Shown here piece after piece: positions 57,240 to 64,000 of a DNA stretch of 64,000 bases. Made by a program: the position numbers and the translations under genes. The first letter of the stretch is position 1. Every line of letters starts with the position of its first letter. Under the pieces are notes generated by a model that worked only from the letters and a program-made list of their open reading frames with translations, had not been told where the DNA came from and made no database searches. Origin of the DNA: Dermatophilaceae bacterium Sec6.4 (GTDB lineage: Bacteria; Actinomycetota; Actinomycetes; Actinomycetales; Dermatophilaceae); contig CP144172.1 of the NCBI GenBank assembly GCA_039636865.1, positions 1,178,001 through 1,242,000 on the forward strand, in the 5' to 3' direction.

Positions 57240-59203
57240 TGATTGAAGCGGTATCGATCCGGCGGGTGCTGGTGGCCAACCGTGGTGAGATCGCCCGTCG
57301 GGTCTTCGCCAGTTGTCGCAGGGCCGGTATCGAGACGGTCGCGGTGCACTCACCCGCAGACGCCGAGGCGGCCTTTGTGCGCGAAGCCGATCAGGCTGTG
57401 GCGTTACCTGGTGATGCACCGTCGGAGTCGTATCTGCGTGGTGATCTGATCGTGGCGGCCGCGCGTGCAACGGGTGCGGACGCCATCCACCCTGGGTACG
57501 GATTCCTTTCCGAGTCAGCGGGTTTCGCGAGGTTGGTCACCGATGCGGGGCTGACCTGGATCGGACCGGACGCCGACACCATCGAGGCAATGGGCTCCAA
57601 AGTCCGCGCCAAGAAACTGATGGCAGAAGCCGGGGTGCCCATCCTCGAGGTCGACGTCGACACCGTGAGCGACGAGCAGTTCCCGCTCCTGGTCAAGGCG
57701 TCCGCAGGTGGCGGTGGCCGAGGGATGCGCGTGGTGCGCGGGCGCTCGGACCTTGATGCGCAGTTGGCTGCGGCGTCGTCGGAGGCAGCGTCGGCGTTCG
57801 GCGACGGCACGGTCTTCGTCGAGCCGTACCTGCCCACTGCGCGGCACGTCGAGGTGCAGGTGCTCGCCGACGCCCACGGCACCTGCTGGATCGTGGGCGA
57901 GCGGGACTGCTCGCTGCAACGTCGCCACCAGAAGGTGATGGAAGAAGCCCCGGCGCCTGCGCTTGCGGACGGAGTGCGAGAGCTGTTGGCTGACGCGGCT
58001 CGCGCCGCCGTCGGCGCGGTGGGATACCTCGGCGCAGGCACCGTGGAGTTCCTCGTGCAGGGTGAGTCGATCTACTTCCTGGAGATGAACACCCGGCTGC
58101 AGGTCGAGCATCCGGTCAGTGAGTGCGTCTACGACGTGGATCTGGTCGCGGCGCAGTTGTCCGTCGCGCAGGGCGAGGCGTTGCCGCCTCGCGACTTCAC
58201 GCCGCGAGGCCACGCGATCGAGGTGCGGCTCTACGCCGAGGATCCGGGATCGGACTGGGCGCCACAGACCGGCACCGTGCGGGCGTTCGACTTCCCCAGC
58301 GCCACCACGTCATTCGAAGTCCCGACCACGTATGGCGTGCGCCTCGACAGCGCCGTCGACGCCGGTGCTCAGGTCGGGATCCACTACGATCCGATGCTCG
58401 CCAAGGTGATCGCATGGGGCCCGGACCGCGCATCAGCGGCACGCATGCTCAGCGACGCGTTGCGGCGGGCACGGGTACACGGGGTGGTCACCAATGCGGC
58501 CGTGCTGCGGGTGATGCTGAACGACCCCGATGTACTCGCGTCGCTGATGCACACCTCGTTGCTGGAGGAAAAAGCTGCTCACTGGATCAGTCAGTCGTCG
58601 TCGAGCGGGCAACGCCGAGTCATCGCAACAGCGGCCGCGCTGAGCGATGCCGCGGCCGCAACTACCGGGGCCGGTGTGCAGCAGCGGATGCCTGCGGCGT
58701 GGCGGTCGGTGCCGTCCCAGTCCCGCACCCGCAGTTACCTTCTCGGCGGTGATGAAGTGAGTATCGGGTACCGCGACGTGGGCGGGCTGCTGTGCAGCGA
58801 CGACGATGAAGTCACCGCGGTCGAGGTCGGCCCCGATGTCGTCGTGCTCGATGTCCACGGGGTACGCCAGCATTTCGAGGTGTCGCGGTCGGGCTCGTTC
58901 GTGGACGTATGGGGACCCAGCGGAAGTTGGTCGCTGGAGCGGGTACCGCGCTTCACCGACCCGGCAGCGAGCGTCGGCGAAGGCTCGTTGGTCGCTCCGA
59001 TGCCTGGCGCTGTGGTGTCCCTTGCGGTCGCGCAGGGTGACCGCGTAGCTGCTGGTGACCCACTCCTTGTACTGGAAGCCATGAAGATGCAGCACACCAT
59101 TCGCGCAACCACCGACGGGGTACTCAGCGACCTACGCGTCCACGTCGGGCTGCAGGTCGAGTCGGGCGCGGTACTGGCTGTCATCGAGCCGGACAGCGCA
59201 TGA
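57236..59203 (+). CDS. Acyl-CoA carboxylase alpha subunit (biotin carboxylase-BCCP), AccA2-like
   Basis: 655 residues. The biotin carboxylase domain begins VLVANRGEIARRVF, with ATP-grasp KASAGGGGRGMRVV and RDCSLQRRHQKVMEEAPAP, then EMNTRLQVEHPVSE. A linker/BT domain follows. The C-terminal BCCP has biotinyl-Lys in LEAMKMQHTI near residue 622. Starts at GTG 57236 or ATG 57239. Supplies carboxy-biotin to the beta subunit. Confidence 0.92.
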   Translation: MMIEAVSIRRVLVANRGEIARRVFASCRRAGIETVAVHSPADAEAAFVREADQAVALPGDAPSESYLRGDLIVAAARATGADAIHPGYGFLSESAGFARLVTDAGLTWIGPDADTIEAMGSKVRAKKLMAEAGVPILEVDVDTVSDEQFPLLVKASAGGGGRGMRVVRGRSDLDAQLAAASSEAASAFGDGTVFVEPYLPTARHVEVQVLADAHGTCWIVGERDCSLQRRHQKVMEEAPAPALADGVRELLADAARAAVGAVGYLGAGTVEFLVQGESIYFLEMNTRLQVEHPVSECVYDVDLVAAQLSVAQGEALPPRDFTPRGHAIEVRLYAEDPGSDWAPQTGTVRAFDFPSATTSFEVPTTYGVRLDSAVDAGAQVGIHYDPMLAKVIAWGPDRASAARMLSDALRRARVHGVVTNAAVLRVMLNDPDVLASLMHTSLLEEKAAHWISQSSSSGQRRVIATAAALSDAAAATTGAGVQQRMPAAWRSVPSQSRTRSYLLGGDEVSIGYRDVGGLLCSDDDEVTAVEVGPDVVVLDVHGVRQHFEVSRSGSFVDVWGPSGSWSLERVPRFTDPAASVGEGSLVAPMPGAVVSLAVAQGDRVAAGDPLLVLEAMKMQHTIRATTDGVLSDLRVHVGLQVESGAVLAVIEPDSA

Positions 59204-59254
59204 CGAGCTGCCTCCGAAACATCCGAAACCTACTGCTGTCCATGAGGAGTCGAA

Positions 59255-60442
59255 ATGACAACGACTGAAACCCAACCTGCAGAGATTGCTTTCTCGGAGC
59301 CGTCGGAGCGCCGCGATCTGCGCGTCTCGGTGGCGCAGTTCGCGAAGTCCTACGGGCCGGACTACTGGCTGGGCAAGGCCTATGCCAATGCCAAGACCGA
59401 CGAGCTGTGGCAGGCAGCCGGACGCCAGGGCTTCCTCGGTGTCGCCATTCCCGAGGAGTACGGCGGCGCGGGCGGCACCATCGGCGACCTGGCAGCTGTC
59501 TGCGAGGAGCTGGCGACGGCGGGGTGTCCGTTGCTGCTGATGGTCGTGTCGCCGGCGATCTGCGGCACCATCATCTGCACCTACGGCACGGATTCGCAGA
59601 AGTCGCGCTGGCTGCCGGGTTTCGCGGATGGCACCACCAAGATGGCCTTCGCCATTACCGAGCCGGATGCCGGATCCAACTCGCACAACATCGTCACCAC
59701 CGCGACGCCGGACGGCGACGGATGGCGGTTGCGTGGCGGCAAGGTCTACATTTCCGGGGTCGACGAATGTGGGCACGTGCTGGTCGTGGCGCGCACCCAG
59801 AGCGCGAAGACCGGTAAGTTGCGCCCGGCGCTGTTCATTGTGCCGACCGACGCCGATGGCTTCTCCTTCACCGAGATCCCGATGGGGATGGTGGAGCCGG
59901 AGCGGCAGTTCAGCGTGCACATCGACGACGTGGCACTGCCCGCCGACGCGCTGGTCGGCTCGGCCGATGCCGGCATCGAGCAGCTCTTCGCGGGCCTGAA
60001 CCCCGAGCGGATCATGGCTGCCTCCTCGGCCACCGGCATGGCGCGCTACGCGCTGGCCAAAGCGACGGCATACGTGAAGGAACGTGAAGTGTGGGGTGTG
60101 CCGATCGGGCAGCACCAGGCGGTCGCGCACCCTCTCGCGCAGTCCCACGTCGAGATCGAGCTGGCCCGGTTGATGACCCAGCGGGCCGCGGCGCTCTACG
60201 ACGCGGGCCAGCTGATGCTGGCCGGTGAGGCCGCGAACATGGCCAAATACGCCTCTGCCGAAGCTGCCTGCACTGCGGTCGACCGGGCCGTACAGGCGCA
60301 CGGTGGCAACGGACTGGCCAACGAATACGGCCTGGTACACCTGATTGCAGCCTCACGACTGACACGCATTGCTCCCGTGAGCAAGGAGATGGCGCTCAAT
60401 TTCGTCGCTCAATTCAGTCTCGGCCTGCCCAAGTCGTACTGA
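59255..60442 (+). CDS. Acyl-CoA dehydrogenase (FadE12-like)
   Basis: 395 residues, ATG with GAGGAGT upstream. Motifs: GVAIPEEYGGAGGTIGDLAAVCEEL, FAITEPDAGSNSHNIVTTATPDGDGWRLRGGKVYISGVDE, and VQAHGGNGLANEYGLVHLIAASRLTRIAPVSKEM. IAPVSKE replaces the usual IYEGT near the end. The second dehydrogenase of the operon may act on a later intermediate. Confidence 0.9.
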   Translation: MTTTETQPAEIAFSEPSERRDLRVSVAQFAKSYGPDYWLGKAYANAKTDELWQAAGRQGFLGVAIPEEYGGAGGTIGDLAAVCEELATAGCPLLLMVVSPAICGTIICTYGTDSQKSRWLPGFADGTTKMAFAITEPDAGSNSHNIVTTATPDGDGWRLRGGKVYISGVDECGHVLVVARTQSAKTGKLRPALFIVPTDADGFSFTEIPMGMVEPERQFSVHIDDVALPADALVGSADAGIEQLFAGLNPERIMAASSATGMARYALAKATAYVKEREVWGVPIGQHQAVAHPLAQSHVEIELARLMTQRAAALYDAGQLMLAGEAANMAKYASAEAACTAVDRAVQAHGGNGLANEYGLVHLIAASRLTRIAPVSKEMALNFVAQFSLGLPKSY

Positions 60443-60482
60443 ACCCGCTCGTCTTAGTTTCTTTTTCGAAGAGGGAGCAGCA

Positions 60483-61229
60483 ATGGAACTCGTTCGGTAC
60501 GACGTGTCCGACGCGGTCGCGACGATCACGCTGGCCAGCCCGCAAAACCGCAACGCGCTCAGCCGCCAACTGGTCGGCGAACTGTTGGACACCCTGCGGG
60601 CGGCGCAGGATGACTCGGACGTTCGGGTGGTCGTGCTGGCAGCGGAAGGTCCCGCCTTCTGCGCAGGCGCTGATCTGAAAGAGGCAGGTGCAGGGGACGG
60701 TGGGGTCGGTGACCTCATCGAGATCCAGCGACTGATCCTGACGCTCGCGGTACCGGTGGTGCTGCGGCTGCATGCGCCGGTACGAGCCGGTGGGCTGGGT
60801 CTGGTTGGTGCCGCCGACATCGTGGTGGCCGCCCGTTCGGTGTCTTTCGCATTTACCGAAGCGCGGCTGGCACTCGCGCCGGCGATCATCTCGCTGACGA
60901 CTCTGCCGCGGATGACGAGCCGCGCTGCGGCATACACCTTCCTGTCCGGTGCGACCTTCGACGCAGATGAGGCGCAGTCGTACGGGCTGGTGACGAGCAC
61001 TGTCGACGACGGCCAGTTGGATGCCGAGATAGCCCGCGTGGTGGGCGAGTTGGGTAAGGCCGACCCCCAGGGGCTGCGCGAGACCAAGAAGCTGCTCAAT
61101 GCCGACATGGTGGCTGGGATCGATCGCGACGGAGAGCGGCTGGCGCGGCTGTCCGGTGAATTGTTTGCGAGCGAAGACGCCCGAGCTGCGATGTTGCGTT
61201 TCTTCGAGAGCCGCAAGCCGCGCACCTGA
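60483..61229 (+). CDS. Enoyl-CoA hydratase/isomerase (EchA7-like)
   Basis: 248 residues, GAGGGAG upstream. Crotonase fold: ASPQNRNALSRQLVGEL, the CoA oxyanion stretch AEGPAFCAGADLKEAG, then RAGGLGLVGAADIVVAARSVSFAFTEARLALAP. In the second catalytic region the usual Glu position reads TEARLAL. Last gene of the operon; hydrates the carboxylated enoyl-CoA. A group of three palindromes follows. Confidence 0.9.
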   Translation: MELVRYDVSDAVATITLASPQNRNALSRQLVGELLDTLRAAQDDSDVRVVVLAAEGPAFCAGADLKEAGAGDGGVGDLIEIQRLILTLAVPVVLRLHAPVRAGGLGLVGAADIVVAARSVSFAFTEARLALAPAIISLTTLPRMTSRAAAYTFLSGATFDADEAQSYGLVTSTVDDGQLDAEIARVVGELGKADPQGLRETKKLLNADMVAGIDRDGERLARLSGELFASEDARAAMLRFFESRKPRT

Positions 61230-61245
61230 CCCTTCCTTTCCGGCG

Positions 61246-61378
61246 TTTTGGTCGCCAGCGACCCAAACGAGGCCGTCACGCCTCCCGGACGGGCTTTTAT
61301 CGGCGCCAGCGACGCAAACGAGTGGGCCAGGCCGCGGTCGGAGACTTTTCGGGGCGCTGGCGACCCACACGTGGGCAA
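61246..61378. repeat. 51-bp-period palindromic repeat, locus C (3 units)
   Basis: Unit 1: CGTTT-T-GGTCGC-CA-GCGACC-C-AAACG (61246-61271). Unit 2: right half intact GCGACGCAAACG (61311-61322) with decayed left half CGGCGC. Unit 3: GGGCGC-TG-GCGACC followed by CACACGTGGGC (61354-61378). Centres at 61258.5, 61309.5 and 61360.5 are exactly 51 bp apart. Same family as 38232-38315 and 43860-43891. It fills the gap between the operon end and the convergent DUF488 gene. Confidence 0.8.
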
Positions 61379-61430
61379 GCGGGGGAGAAGCGGCCCGACG
61401 TGGCAGACGTCAGCCGTACCCGCAGCGTGG

Positions 61431-61988
61431 TCAGTCCGCGTCGGCCTCATCGGCCGAAAGCGGGTAGGTGACCCGGCCCTGGTCATCGACCTGGGCCGCA
61501 GCGCCCCAGGCGCCGAGCTCATGGGTGCGTGCCGGGCTGCCGGCCATGATGTGTCGCACCGTCCACCCGCGTGCGGTCAGCGTGTTGGAGATCAGCAACC
61601 GATGGCAACGCCACGGCATCGGTTCAGCGCACATGATCGCGATCCGGCAGTTGGCGGCGCGCTCGACGAGGTCGGTGACTGCCTTCTGGTACTCCGCAGT
61701 CAGTGTGTAGTCCGCGTAATTCTTGAAACTCTGGTTCTGCCAGCCGCCGTTGATGTCTGGATCCACCGGCTGTTTGCGGCGTCGTCCACCGAGATCGGTC
61801 AGGTGGACATACTCGATGCCGGCACGATCCAACCATTCGCGCATCGCGTCCTGGCCGAATTGGGGGCTGCTACGCGATCCCGGATGTGCTCGAACGTCGG
61901 CGAGGACGTCGATGCGTTGGTCGCGGAGTAAGCCGATGAAGGTCTCCTCCGGGCAGGTCCAGTGCCCAATGGTCCAGATTTCGTGCAT
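61431..61988 (-). CDS. DUF488 domain protein
   Basis: 185 residues. Starts MHEIWTIGHWTCPEETFIGLL, then RIDVLADVRAHPGSRSSPQFGQDAM, YVHLTDLGGRRR, and AIMCAEPMPWRCHRLLISNTL. These are the invariant blocks of DUF488, including the CxE...CHR motif. Function unknown; the conserved Cys and His suggest a nucleic-acid or nucleotide enzyme, which is speculation. It is divergent from hen1 across a repeat-filled gap. Confidence 0.88.
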   Translation of the reverse strand: MHEIWTIGHWTCPEETFIGLLRDQRIDVLADVRAHPGSRSSPQFGQDAMREWLDRAGIEYVHLTDLGGRRRKQPVDPDINGGWQNQSFKNYADYTLTAEYQKAVTDLVERAANCRIAIMCAEPMPWRCHRLLISNTLTARGWTVRHIMAGSPARTHELGAWGAAAQVDDQGRVTYPLSADEADAD

Positions 61989-62032
61989 GACCCAAGTGTG
62001 GCCGAGCTCTTGGCGGTGCTGCGCTGCAACCT

Positions 62033-62159
62033 ACGTCTGGGGCCAGAGGCCAAGACGTGGGTCCAGGTGCCGGTCCGCACCTATGTTTGAGGGAAAGAGG
62101 CCAAGACGTGGGTCCAGCTGCCGGTCCGCACCTGTGTTTGGGGGCGAGTGGGCCCAAAC
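62033..62159. repeat. 51-bp tandem repeat upstream of hen1, locus D
   Basis: Two direct copies of 51 bp (62045-62095 and 62096-62146) differ at only a few positions; a partial third precedes them. Each junction carries a palindrome: ACGTCTGGGGCC-AG-AGGCCAAGACGT-like at 62033-62058, a weaker one about 62096, and GTTTGGG ... CCCAAAC at 62136-62159. Centres 62045.5, 62096.5 and 62147.5 again step by 51 bp. It is probably a diverged branch of the A-C repeat family, although the base sequence differs. Confidence 0.7.
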
Positions 62160-62198
62160 GGACGAACGTCGACGCACGAGGGTATGTCAGCGGGCAGA

Positions 62199-63641
62199 AT
62201 GCCCGGTGTGCTGCTGACGCTTTCCACGACTCATCAACCCGCGACCGATCTGGGATACCTGCTGCACAAGCACCCATCGCGCGTGCAGTCGTTCGGGCTC
62301 TCGGTGGGTCGTGCGCACGTCTTCTACCCCGAGACCGCCGAAAACCGTTGCACCGTGGCGCTCTTGGTCGAGGTGGACCCGGTGTCCCTGGTGCGTGGTC
62401 GCGGCGACAACTCGCGCGGTGGGTTTGCGCTGGGGCAGTATGTCAACGATCGCCCGTATGCGGCCTCCAGCCTGCTCGCCGTCGCGATCAAGCGGGTCTT
62501 CGCCACGGCAATGACCGGGCGATGCGACAGTCGGGCCGGGTTGGCGGCCGGACCGATTCCGTTGCAGATCACCCTGCCCGCAGTGCCCTGCGGAGGTGAT
62601 GCCGAGCTGTTGCACCGGCTGTTCGAGCCGCTCGGCTGGCACGTCGACGCGAGCACCGCGCCGCTGGACCCGCACCTTCCGGAGTGGGGCAATGCACCGT
62701 ACGCCGACCTGCGACTCACGGGTGAGGTGCGGTTGGCCGATGCGTTGAATCAGCTCTATGTGTTGCTACCGGTGCTCGATGACTCCAAGCATTACTGGGT
62801 CGGCAATGAGGAAATCGAGAAATTGTTGCGCGCGGGGCAGGGGTGGCTGGCCGACCATCCTGAACGCGAGCTGATCGCCAGCCGCTACCTCAAGCACCAG
62901 CGGACGCTGACGGCCACCGCTGTCGCGCGGTTGAGCGAGTCGGACGCCGTTCACAGCGATGACCGCGATGGCAGCGATGACGGCGGGGGGCGCATCGAGA
63001 GCACAACGGCATCGCCACTGTCTGAGATGCGCCGGCGTGCGGTCATGGAAATCATTCGTGAATCGGGGGCTCGGCGGGTCGGTGACTTCGGATGCGGTGA
63101 AGGATCGCTGATCGCAGAGTTGTTGCACGACATCACCATTGAGCGCATCGTCGGCGCCGATGTATCGATGCGCTCGCTGCATACCGCTGCACGCCGCCTG
63201 CACCTCGACACGCTGCCCCAGCCGCAGCGGGATCGGGTTGAGCTACTCCAGGCCGCGTTGACCTACCACGACGACCGTCTGGTCGGCCTCGACCTTGCGG
63301 TGCTGATGGAAGTCATCGAGCACGTCGATCCGTCGCGGCTGGCAGCCCTTGAGAGCACGGTGTTCGGCCACGCCGCACCGACCCGGGTCGTCGTCACGAC
63401 CCCTAATGCCGAGCACAACGTGCGTTACGACGGGTTGGCGCACGGACAGCTGCGCCACCACGACCACCGGTTCGAGTGGGGGCGCGCGCAATTCGCGCAG
63501 TGGGCGGGTGTCGTGGGTGAGGCCTACGGTTACGACGTTCAGCTACGCCCCGTCGGTCCCGACGACCCACAGGTCGGCCCACCGACGCAACTGGCGCTCT
63601 TCACCAGGCGCAGCATTCGTACCACCGAGGTGACCCGATGA
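62199..63641 (+). CDS. hen1: 3'-terminal RNA ribose 2'-O-methyltransferase Hen1
   Basis: 480 residues from ATG 62199 (ATG 62184 and GTG 62208 are also possible; the family starts at about LLTLSTTHQPATDLGYLLHKHP). The N-terminal half is the bacterial Hen1 domain that activates Pnkp ligase. The C-terminal half is the methyltransferase: GDFGCGEGSL (SAM), LMEVIEHVDP and the metal histidines RHHDHRFEWGRAQF. It marks the repaired RNA 3' end so that it cannot be re-cleaved. ATGA overlap with pnkp. Confidence 0.93.
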   Translation: MPGVLLTLSTTHQPATDLGYLLHKHPSRVQSFGLSVGRAHVFYPETAENRCTVALLVEVDPVSLVRGRGDNSRGGFALGQYVNDRPYAASSLLAVAIKRVFATAMTGRCDSRAGLAAGPIPLQITLPAVPCGGDAELLHRLFEPLGWHVDASTAPLDPHLPEWGNAPYADLRLTGEVRLADALNQLYVLLPVLDDSKHYWVGNEEIEKLLRAGQGWLADHPERELIASRYLKHQRTLTATAVARLSESDAVHSDDRDGSDDGGGRIESTTASPLSEMRRRAVMEIIRESGARRVGDFGCGEGSLIAELLHDITIERIVGADVSMRSLHTAARRLHLDTLPQPQRDRVELLQAALTYHDDRLVGLDLAVLMEVIEHVDPSRLAALESTVFGHAAPTRVVVTTPNAEHNVRYDGLAHGQLRHHDHRFEWGRAQFAQWAGVVGEAYGYDVQLRPVGPDDPQVGPPTQLALFTRRSIRTTEVTR

Positions 63642-64000
63642 CCCGCCAGTTGCAGATTCCCCAGTTGTGCCTCGTCGTGCTGGTTGGCGCGAGCGGATCG
63701 GGCAAGTCGACGTTCGCTGCCCAGCATTTCCTGCCCACCGAGGTTGTCTCTTCGGACGCTTGCCGCGGGATGGTCGCTGACGATCCGAACGATCAATCCG
63801 CCACCGGCCCGGCATTTGAGCTGCTCAACTTCATCGTCGGCAAACGCCTTGAAGCAGGCCGGTTGACCGTCATCGACGCGACCAACGTGCAGCCGAACGC
63901 TCGCCGCGAACTGGTAGCGCTCGCTCGCGCGTACGACGTGCTGCCGGTCGCGGTGGTGCTGGACGTCCCGGAGCGGGTCTGCCTGGACCGCAACGAAACC
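63638..64000 (+). CDS. pnkp: Polynucleotide kinase-phosphatase Pnkp (partial, N-terminal kinase)
   Basis: The first ~121 residues are visible and the gene runs past the right edge. P-loop kinase domain: LVGASGSGKSTFAAQHF, then VVSSDACRGMVADDPNDQSATGPAF and DATNVQPNARRELVALARAY, the start of bacterial Pnkp. Full-length Pnkp adds phosphatase and RNA ligase domains, which should follow downstream. Heals and seals broken RNA together with Hen1. Confidence 0.9.
   Translation, partial: MTRQLQIPQLCLVVLVGASGSGKSTFAAQHFLPTEVVSSDACRGMVADDPNDQSATGPAFELLNFIVGKRLEAGRLTVIDATNVQPNARRELVALARAYDVLPVAVVLDVPERVCLDRNET

Noticed and set aside
61246..62159. Periodic repeats considered as a CRISPR array
   Set aside because: Units are palindromes that vary in sequence, the intervals between them are about 20 bp and some are themselves repeated, and no cas gene is present.

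Overview
The window is a GC-rich, gene-dense stretch of an actinobacterial chromosome. Gene content and order (rplM-rpsI-glmM, glpX next to a DUF4245 protein, xseB/xseA facing ispH, LpqY/SugABC-type importer, SigK/RskA with a fasciclin lipoprotein, Hen1-Pnkp) point to the Actinomycetia. The style resembles Micrococcales (Dermacoccaceae/Intrasporangiaceae-like); the family assignment is a guess. GTG starts, 4-nt ATGA/GTGA overlaps and apparently leaderless genes are common.

Layout. 0-4.3 kb: end of an ABC-F ATPase gene, an ArsR-like regulator, ribosomal proteins L13 and S9, phosphoglucosamine mutase and an Ohr peroxidase. 4.3-8.9 kb: glycerol-3-phosphate dehydrogenase, TetR regulator, AGPS-like flavoprotein and lipid kinase, an order that matches the mycobacterial glpD1-dagK locus as I recall it. 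8.9-13 kb: a leftward group with class I fumarase, beta-carbonic anhydrase, an SCO6745-family protein and a MOSC protein. 13.2-17.7 kb: a complete sugar ABC importer closed by a strong terminator. 17.8-27 kb: housekeeping genes (SDR, PfkB kinase, GlpX, DUF4245, MFS pump, exonuclease VII, IspH, RmuC). 27-32 kb: DUF389 protein, RskA, SigK, fasciclin lipoprotein and a membrane-anchored molybdopterin oxidoreductase. 32-38.2 kb: YchF, then an accessory-looking block (PIN toxin-antitoxin, DEAD-box helicase, DUF3024 remnant, tautomerase), then PPK2.

38.4-43.8 kb: a SnoaL-like protein and a tightly coupled signalling operon of lipoprotein, histidine kinase, kinase-dead histidine-kinase paralogue, and response regulator with a degenerate nucleotide-cyclase domain in front of its receiver. 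44-51 kb: methyltransferase, MDR reductase, a CHRD secreted protein with a frameshifted class F sortase, a YeiH/LysR pair and an aldehyde dehydrogenase. 51.3-61.2 kb: an acyl-CoA catabolic operon (TetR, TIGR03084, AtuA-like, two acyl-CoA dehydrogenases, biotin-dependent carboxylase beta and alpha subunits, enoyl-CoA hydratase). 61.4-64 kb: DUF488 protein and the start of a Hen1-Pnkp RNA-repair operon that runs off the window.

The most notable signals are not single genes. (1) Palindromes of about 30 bp recur at exact 51-bp spacing in three intergenic spots, with a fourth single copy. (2) One motif, CCATCC-N15-CCGAATC or a close variant, lies upstream of the molybdopterin oxidoreductase, the fasciclin lipoprotein and, 16 kb away, the CHRD/sortase operon; it predicts a SigK regulon. 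(3) The 39-44 kb signalling operon carries two apparently dead enzyme domains. No tRNA, rRNA, CRISPR array, intact insertion sequence or prophage was recognised.
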